Shown: in pieces, positions 5,300 through 9,048 of the stretch
Layout: the number at the start of each line of letters is the position of its first letter
Numbering within the stretch: the first letter of the stretch is position 1
Assembly: GCA_003647675.1 (NCBI GenBank)
Contig: QMNH01000029.1
Location: 1-9,048, forward strand
Origin: Candidatus Falkowiibacteriota bacterium
GTDB lineage: Bacteria > Patescibacteriota > Patescibacteriia > Patescibacteriales > UBA12075
DNA: 9,048 nucleotides
Reading direction: 5' to 3'
Notes under the pieces: model-generated
Databases searched by the model: none
The model's input: the letters and a program-made list of their open reading frames with translations, nothing else
Told to the model about the DNA's origin: nothing
Translations under genes and position numbers: made by a program

Positions 5300-5334
5300 A
5301 AATTTAAAATTATAAATTTAAAATTATAAATTAT
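5300..5334. repeat. 14-bp (2x7) direct repeat upstream of tRNA-Val
   Basis: AAATTTAAAATTAT occurs at 5300-5313 and 5314-5327, followed by a half unit AAATTAT (5328-5334). It reads as five AT-only heptamers and ends three bases before the tRNA-Val acceptor stem. A TTGACA at 5272-5277 lies upstream, but no convincing -10 sits at the right distance. The rest of the 123-base gap between the two tRNAs shows nothing else I can name. Confidence 0.6.
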
Positions 5335-5337
5335 TTA

Positions 5338-5411
5338 GGACGCATAGCTCAGTTGGCTAGAGCACTTCGTTTACACCGAAGGGGTCCTAGGTTCGAGTCC
5401 TAGTGCGTCCA
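5338..5411 (+). tRNA. tRNA-Val (anticodon TAC)
   Basis: The acceptor arms GGACGCA/TGCGTCC pair perfectly, with discriminator A5411. The D arm is GCTC/GAGC. The anticodon stem CTTCG/CGAAG (5365-5369/5377-5381) carries the loop TTTACAC, giving anticodon TAC (5372-5374), which reads valine GUA. The T arm CCTAG/CTAGT-type stem surrounds GTTCGAGTC. CCA is not encoded: the bases after the discriminator are CCG. A strong terminator follows 12 bases later. Confidence 0.96.
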
Positions 5412-5423
5412 CCGATGAACAAG

Positions 5424-5446
5424 CAATCCCGAAAGGGATTGTTTTT
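5424..5446 (+). terminator. Rho-independent terminator after tRNA-Val
   Basis: A perfect 7-bp stem, CAATCCC/GGGATTG (5424-5430/5435-5441), closes the stable GAAA tetraloop and runs into TTTTTGTTTT. The A-rich bases just upstream can pair with part of the T-run. This is the clearest one-way terminator in the window. Confidence 0.88.
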
Positions 5447-5481
5447 GTTTTATCTTAGATGAAAGTTGTGGTTTTTCAAAT

Positions 5482-5510
5482 TTGAGAATTTTTTTATTTT
5501 GTTGTATGAT
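5482..5510 (+). promoter_or_regulatory. Promoter for the SLOG-like gene
   Basis: TTGAGA (5482-5487, five of six matches) is followed after a 17-base spacer by TATGAT (5505-5510, five of six). Initiation near 5516-5518 would fall at or just past the first ATG (5513). That favours translation from the second in-frame ATG at 5540. The promoter lies just downstream of the tRNA-Val terminator, so the gene is a separate unit. Confidence 0.6.
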
Positions 5511-5512
5511 TA

Positions 5513-6070
5513 ATGAGTAAACAACACTTAGTAAAAAATATGAAAATTGGAGTTTTTGGAACAAGTCATAATATCAACGCAGAAATTAAAACCAAGGCAG
5601 CGGAAATAGGAAAAATTATAGCAGACAATAATCATATAGTTGTGACTGGTGGGTGTGACGGAAATCCGCGCACAGCTGCATTGTCAGCTTTAAATAATAA
5701 CGGGAAAGCCATAGCATATGCAGTGGGTCTGGATATTGATGATCATTGACACTATCATAAGGATTTATCAAAATACACAGAAGTAATTTTTCAAGATGAA
5801 TATTTTTTAGATAAGTTATCCAATGTTGATAATTACTCAAGGTCGCTAAAAATGTGTATGGATATTGATATCGCAGTTATCATTGGAGGAAAAACTGGAA
5901 CAATGTATGAAGTTACTGTCCTTAGCGGTTTATCAAAAGATTTTTATGTATTAGAAAATAGTGGTGGAATAACTAAAAAAACAATTAAAAATTTTACGAA
6001 AGAGGGTCATAAAAATAATTCAAAAATTATCTTTATAAAAAATCCAGAGGAACTAAATAAATACATTTAA
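5513..6070 (+). pseudogene. SLOG/LOG-like nucleotide-binding protein, interrupted by one in-frame TGA
   Basis: Two open stretches, 5513-5746 and 5750-6070, lie in the same frame and are separated only by TGA at 5747-5749. Read through, they give one SLOG-type Rossmann protein. Its start MKIGVFGTSHN (ATG 5540, preferred to 5513 because of the promoter) is followed by the glycine-rich turn VVTGGCDGNPRTAAL. Later come SRSLKMCMDIDIAVIIGGKT and GTMYEV, matching the Arg and GGxxGTxxE signature of the LOG/TIGR00725-like families. Those families bind nucleotides; LOG enzymes release cytokinin-type bases from nucleotides, but no substrate can be assigned here. Nothing else is broken and both halves keep family motifs, so the mutation is recent, a sequencing error, or suppressed. 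A bidirectional terminator follows. Confidence 0.7.
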
Positions 6071-6112
6071 ATAGAGACATAAGTTTTTTAACTATACCCC
6101 GAGAGTCCACAT

Positions 6113-6149
6113 AAATAAAAACAAGCCTTTTTAGGGTTTGTTTTTATTT
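6113..6149. terminator. Bidirectional terminator between convergent SLOG-like gene and gmk
   Basis: A 15-bp stem (6113-6127 with 6135-6149) has one G-T wobble and a 7-base loop. One arm is A-rich (AAATAAAAACAA) and the other T-rich (TTGTTTTTATTT), with CC/GG pairs next to the loop. Read from either strand, the hairpin ends in a T-rich tract, so it can serve both converging genes. The gmk stop codon is nine bases further right. Confidence 0.8.
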
Positions 6150-6157
6150 AAATGAAA

Positions 6158-6742
6158 TTATATTAAATTATACTTTTCTTTTTTAATAATTTTTTTTACT
6201 TCCAGAACGGCTTGGTTTAACTTGCCTTCTTTATTCATTACTTTATAATCATAAAAATAAGATTCGTTTTCGATTTCGTATTCAGCGTATTTTAGTCTTT
6301 TATTTAACTCGGTTTTTGTTATATCCGGATTGCGTTTTAGCTGCCGTTTTCTTAAGTCATCGATTGACTCAGGCATTATGAAAATAGTGGTCGCGTTATA
6401 ATTCTTTTTAAAGTATTTAGCGCCAACAATATCCGGATTAACTATGATATTTAGATTTTGTTTAATTTTTTTATCCAGATCTTTTTTATAAGTTCCGTAA
6501 TAGACGTCTCGACTTTTTATATAAGTATGTTCCAGAATATTTTTTTTAGCAATTTCTTCTTTAAATTTTTTTTTAGCAAAAAAATAATAATCAACTTTAT
6601 TTTTTTCTTTAAGCCTAGGCGCGCGGGTAGTGGCGGTAACCAGTCTTGTAAATAATGGATATTTTTTTATTATTTTATTTGTGATACTACTTTCTCCAAC
6701 CCCGGTCGGACCGGCAATAACTAAGATTCTTTTTTTGGTCAT
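6158..6742 (-). CDS. gmk: Guanylate kinase with altered Walker A motif
   Basis: The 194-residue product is a guanylate kinase (ATP + GMP to ADP + GDP) by its whole length. GMP-binding segments are present: TATTRAPRLKEKNKVDYYFF, EHTYIKSRDVYYGTYKKDL and the NPDIVGAK strand. The lid/arginine helix RQLKRNPDITKTELNKRL and the end segment YKVMNKEGKLNQAV also fit. The P-loop reads GPTGVGESS (Gly11-Ser19), where the family has GPSGVGKS/T: Glu17 (codon GAA at 6694-6692) replaces the lysine that contacts ATP phosphates. This would normally abolish or greatly reduce activity, and one A-to-G change separates GAA from AAA. Either this copy is impaired, an intact gmk exists elsewhere, or the base is wrong. 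The left end of the MITE-like element lies eight bases upstream of the ATG. No Shine-Dalgarno sequence is visible. Confidence 0.88.
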   Translation of the reverse strand: MTKKRILVIAGPTGVGESSITNKIIKKYPLFTRLVTATTRAPRLKEKNKVDYYFFAKKKFKEEIAKKNILEHTYIKSRDVYYGTYKKDLDKKIKQNLNIIVNPDIVGAKYFKKNYNATTIFIMPESIDDLRKRQLKRNPDITKTELNKRLKYAEYEIENESYFYDYKVMNKEGKLNQAVLEVKKIIKKEKYNLI

Positions 6743-6750
6743 ATTTTATC

Positions 6751-6914
6751 TAGTTAGCGTGTAAAAACCGGCGCGAAGTTAAAAATTTAAGATTTTTGCA
6801 GATTTTTAATAAAATTTTTTAAAGTGATATGGTTAATATCAGCAAAAAAAATTTTATTAAAAATATGTGAAAATATTAATTTTTAAGCCGTTGCTGGTTT
6901 TTACACGCTAACTA
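6751..6914. mobile_element. MITE-like 164-bp palindromic element between rluA-like gene and gmk
   Basis: Perfect 19-bp terminal inverted repeats (TAGTTAGCGTGTAAAAACC at 6751-6769, its reverse complement at 6896-6914) enclose 126 bases. Inside, nearly on the same axis, are TTAAAAATT/AATTTTTAA (6779-6787/6878-6886), a perfect 19-bp pair 6802-6820/6846-6864, and TGATAT/ATATCA (6825-6830/6836-6841). The whole segment can fold into one long hairpin. The outermost bases are TA on each side, which would fit a TA target duplication as made by IS630/mariner-type transposases; that link is inference. No coding capacity is present. The right end overlaps the stop codon of the pseudouridine synthase gene, and the element separates two genes on the same strand, so it would be transcribed as a large hairpin. 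Confidence 0.7.
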
Positions 6915-7628
6915 TTTAACAATTTTAAGAAAATTTGTCAGCTCCTCAGGCAGTTCAACTTCAAACTTCTGCCTTTTACCTTTTAGGTCAATAAATTCGA
7001 GACTATAAGCATGTAAAAAAAGTCTTCCTAAATTTAGTTTTTTATTTTTTATCCTGGTTTTTTTCGTTGAGTATAAGTCGTCGCCGACTACCGGGTGGCC
7101 ATAAGCGCACATATGGACACGTATCTGGTGGGTGCGGCCAGTAATTATTTTTACATCCAGAAATGTATAATTAATAAATTTTTTAATAATTTCAAATTCA
7201 GTTATGGCTTGCCGCCCGGTAATATTTTTTTTCCCGTTTACGGTTTCCGGCAGAGCGGCCATCTTGTAGCCCTGCGCGCTTCTTTTGATCGGAAAGCTTA
7301 TTTCATCGGCGTCTTTTTCGATTTTGCCGTAAACCAAGGCTTTGTAGTATTTTTTTATAGTTCTTTTTTTAAATTGGGCTTTTAGATTATCAAAGCTGTC
7401 CTGCGTTCGCGCAATAACCAATAAGCCGGAAGCAAGTTTATCAAGGCGATGCATTATTCCCGGGCGTCCACGATCCTCTCCAATATTTATTAATTTCGGG
7501 TAATCTTCAAGCAAGGCCTCAGCTAAGGTTTTTTCGTCAATATGGGGTGCGCCATGCGTTAATAAGCCAGCCGGTTTATTTATTACAATAAATTCGTTGT
7601 TTTTAAATATGTTTTTGTAGATTCGCAT
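6912..7628 (-). CDS. RluA-family rRNA/tRNA pseudouridine synthase
   Basis: The 238-residue enzyme converts specific uridines in structured RNA to pseudouridine. The catalytic motif is IMHRLDKLASGLLVIART, with Asp63 as the nucleophile. NKPAGLLTHG precedes it, and RTHQIRVHMCAYGHPVVGDD and LFLHAYSLEFIDL complete the RluA fold. The N-terminal S4 RNA-binding domain of RluC/RluD is missing: the protein begins directly with the catalytic domain, as in RluA-like short forms, so the target site cannot be named. ATG 7628 lies four bases after the stop of the upstream glycosyltransferase, so the two genes are almost certainly co-transcribed. No Shine-Dalgarno sequence is visible. The TAG stop (6914-6912) is formed by the end of the MITE-like element. 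The protein nonetheless ends at a normal position (VELPEELTNFLKIVK). Confidence 0.9.
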   Translation of the reverse strand: MRIYKNIFKNNEFIVINKPAGLLTHGAPHIDEKTLAEALLEDYPKLINIGEDRGRPGIMHRLDKLASGLLVIARTQDSFDNLKAQFKKRTIKKYYKALVYGKIEKDADEISFPIKRSAQGYKMAALPETVNGKKNITGRQAITEFEIIKKFINYTFLDVKIITGRTHQIRVHMCAYGHPVVGDDLYSTKKTRIKNKKLNLGRLFLHAYSLEFIDLKGKRQKFEVELPEELTNFLKIVK

Positions 7629-7632
7629 TATA

Positions 7633-8766
7633 TTATATTTGAATTATATTAATAAATTGTTCAACCATTTTTTCAATTCCAAAATTATTTATAACTTGTT
7701 CCCGGCAAGCCTTGCCGATTTCTTTGCGCAAGCGCTTGTCTCTATAAAGACTAATGATAGTTTGGGCCAATTCCTCGCTATTGTCTTTTTTAAGGAGAAT
7801 GCCCGTTTGGCTATTTAAAATAATATTATCAATGCCGGTGCCGGCAAATCCAATTGCCGGGATGCCGCAAGCCTGAGCTTCCAGGGTTTGTTTAAAATCA
7901 TTAATAGTCAGATTGTTCGCGGACACGACATAAACATCAAGGTTCTCAAGCCATTTTTTTAAATATCTTTGTTTTCCCACAAACCATACTAAAGAATCAA
8001 TTTCAAATTTTTTACTAAGCCAATTCAGGCTTTTTCTTTTTTCGCCTTCGCCGATAACAATAATTTGCAGGTTAGGAACAACAGAAAGGCAAGTTTTCGC
8101 GGCTCTAAATACGATTTCTATTTTTTGATTACTATTTAATTCTATGATCGTCCCGACAGAAAAAAATTTTTTATTTATATTCTTTTTTTCTTCTTCAGCA
8201 ATCCGTGAAAAAATATTAGCCTGGTGATAGTGGTTTAATTTTATCCCCGGATTTAAAACCGTAATTAACTCGCTGTTCCATTTTAATTTTAATAATTTCT
8301 TTTTAGCTATATCCGTAACAGCAATTATTTTCGCCCAAGACGAAAAGAGCTTTGAAATTTTTATTAGTATCAGACTGGGATTATTATAAAATTCTCCGGG
8401 GCAATCAAGCCAGATAATTTTAAGTTTTAGAAGTTTCGCTATCGGCGTATATAGAATTTTTTCCTCAAAAGTAAATACAATTATAGTGGAAATTTTATTT
8501 TTATATTTTAAAAAACTTAAATTAAATAATATTATTAATAAATTAAAAGGAATCAATATAATAAAAATAAAAAGCAATAAAAAGTTTAATTTCGTGGGCC
8601 AGCCAAATATTTTTTTAGTAGGAAAATTGTTTTTTTTAAATTTATCTATTATCTCCGGGTTATAACTTTTTAGAAAAAAAGAATAACCTTCGCTATTTAA
8701 TTTTTCAAAAAAATCAAAAAGAGAAAGAATATTCGTACTCGTATTTATTATTAATATGTTATTCAT
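7633..8766 (-). CDS. Glycosyltransferase family 4 (GT-B fold)
   Basis: The 377-residue product looks like a retaining GT-B glycosyltransferase using a nucleotide sugar. The N-terminal acceptor domain (MNNILIINTSTNILSLFDFF) contains a hydrophobic stretch at about 65-87, as in membrane-associated GT4 enzymes that work on lipid-linked acceptors. The linker VLNPGIKLNHY leads into the donor domain FFSVGTIIELNSNQKIEIVF. NLQIIVIGEGEKR and TLEAQACGIPAIGFAGTGID follow; Glu296 corresponds to the second glutamate of the EX7E motif, while the first is not conserved. It starts five bases after the stop of the flippase-like gene and ends four bases before the pseudouridine synthase start, so the three form a tight unit. 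Sugar specificity cannot be read from the sequence. Confidence 0.87.
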   Translation of the reverse strand: MNNILIINTSTNILSLFDFFEKLNSEGYSFFLKSYNPEIIDKFKKNNFPTKKIFGWPTKLNFLLLFIFIILIPFNLLIILFNLSFLKYKNKISTIIVFTFEEKILYTPIAKLLKLKIIWLDCPGEFYNNPSLILIKISKLFSSWAKIIAVTDIAKKKLLKLKWNSELITVLNPGIKLNHYHQANIFSRIAEEEKKNINKKFFSVGTIIELNSNQKIEIVFRAAKTCLSVVPNLQIIVIGEGEKRKSLNWLSKKFEIDSLVWFVGKQRYLKKWLENLDVYVVSANNLTINDFKQTLEAQACGIPAIGFAGTGIDNIILNSQTGILLKKDNSEELAQTIISLYRDKRLRKEIGKACREQVINNFGIEKMVEQFINIIQI

Positions 8767-8771
8767 ATTTT

Positions 8772-9048
8772 TCAGGCTGACTTGTTTAGTAAATTTAAAA
8801 TATCTTCTTTATTTAAGCCTTTTAATAAATACAGGGAAATAAAATATATTAGTACTCCGGCGCTTAAAGTTAAATATAAATTTAAACCAAGGGAATTATT
8901 AAAAAGATACAAGCCTAACGCCATAAACGCGGAAGCAATCAATGATTTAATAATTATTTTAATATTAGGGAAAAATTTAGTATATTTATAAATTAAATAA
9001 ATACCGGCAATGGCGATAAAACTTTCCGAATAAATAGTAACCCAGGCC
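8772..9048 (-). CDS. Polysaccharide flippase-like membrane protein (C-terminal 91 residues)
   Basis: This minus-strand frame is open from the right edge and ends in TGA at 8774-8772. It encodes AWVTIYSESFIAIAGIYLIY, then KYTKFFPNIKIIIKSLIASA, a further hydrophobic segment, YFISLYLLKGLNKEDILNLL and a short tail. The pattern of paired membrane helices and the closing L-x-KEDI-x-x-L are typical of the C-terminus of Wzx/RfbX-type oligosaccharide flippases, which move lipid-linked glycans across the cytoplasmic membrane. The GT4 gene starts five bases later, which supports a glycan role. Plus-strand frames here are shadows. The fragment is short, so another multi-span transporter is possible. It is the only intact gene here that ends in TGA. 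Confidence 0.72.
   Translation of the reverse strand, partial: AWVTIYSESFIAIAGIYLIYKYTKFFPNIKIIIKSLIASAFMALGLYLFNNSLGLNLYLTLSAGVLIYFISLYLLKGLNKEDILNLLNKSA

Noticed and set aside
5272..5300. Promoter for tRNA-Val at TTGACA
   Set aside because: The -35 is perfect, but at 16-18 bases distance the best -10 (AATGAA) matches only three of six positions. It is kept as a note under the 14-bp repeat, not as a promoter.
5747..5749. Recoding of TGA as glycine or tryptophan (as in Gracilibacteria/SR1 or Mycoplasma)
   Set aside because: No other gene in the window contains an in-frame TGA, and the flippase-like gene ends in TGA five bases before the next gene starts. One isolated TGA is better explained by mutation or error.
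5747..5800. Selenocysteine insertion at the TGA
   Set aside because: I see no SECIS-like stem-loop just downstream, no Sec machinery in the window, and no family precedent for a catalytic Cys/Sec at this position.
6095..6110. Possible attachment-site copy of the tRNA-Val 3' end downstream of the SLOG-like gene
   Set aside because: Only about six bases (GTCCAC) match the tRNA end. There is no integrase and the match length is at chance level.
7095..7385. Plus-strand 96-residue reading frame
   Set aside because: It is antisense to the catalytic core of the RluA-family enzyme, whose motifs are unmistakable.
8782..8991. Plus-strand 69-residue reading frame at the right end
   Set aside because: It lies antisense to the flippase-like C-terminus, which has a membrane-protein pattern and a tight operon context. 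The plus frame has no recognisable domain.

Overview
The window looks like a piece of a Candidate Phyla Radiation (Patescibacteria, probably Parcubacteria-group) genome. This is inferred from very AT-rich DNA, compact genes often lacking a clear Shine-Dalgarno sequence, tRNA genes without an encoded CCA end, heptanucleotide low-complexity arrays, and the gene set (RmuC, a CPR-style nucleotidyltransferase-like protein, Wzy/Wzx-type glycan genes). Taxonomy cannot be proven from 9 kb. Stop codons are TAA or TAG for all intact genes except a partial flippase that ends in TGA, so the standard bacterial code appears to apply.

Left part (1-4486): the 5' end of uvrA (minus strand) diverges from an IS200/REP-type Y1 transposase. 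That transposase is bracketed by two ~65-bp direct repeats, and its last codons and stop lie inside the downstream repeat. A plus-strand run follows: rmuC, a nucleotidyltransferase-like protein and an O-antigen ligase/polymerase (Wzy_C) membrane protein. The Wzy gene carries two in-frame heptamer-repeat arrays in what look like cytoplasmic loops.

Middle part (4487-6150): a leader with a hairpin and rplS (bL19), a foldback intergenic repeat, tRNA-Leu(GAG), tRNA-Val(UAC) and a strong terminator. Next comes a SLOG/LOG-like nucleotide-binding protein gene with its own good promoter, interrupted by one in-frame TGA. A symmetrical, probably bidirectional terminator separates it from the minus-strand genes.

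Right part (6158-9048, minus strand): a likely transcription unit of a polysaccharide flippase-like membrane protein (partial), a GT4-type glycosyltransferase and an RluA-family pseudouridine synthase. These are followed by a 164-bp MITE-like palindrome and a guanylate kinase whose Walker A lysine is replaced by glutamate. The flippase, the glycosyltransferase and the Wzy protein on the other strand would fit one surface-glycan pathway.

The most unusual signal is a small repeat family, TAGTTAG(C/T)GTGTAAAAA. Two copies form the ends of the MITE-like element and a third stands alone after the nucleotidyltransferase-like gene. The sequence contains a stop codon in all three frames, and two of the three copies provide the actual stop codon of the preceding gene.
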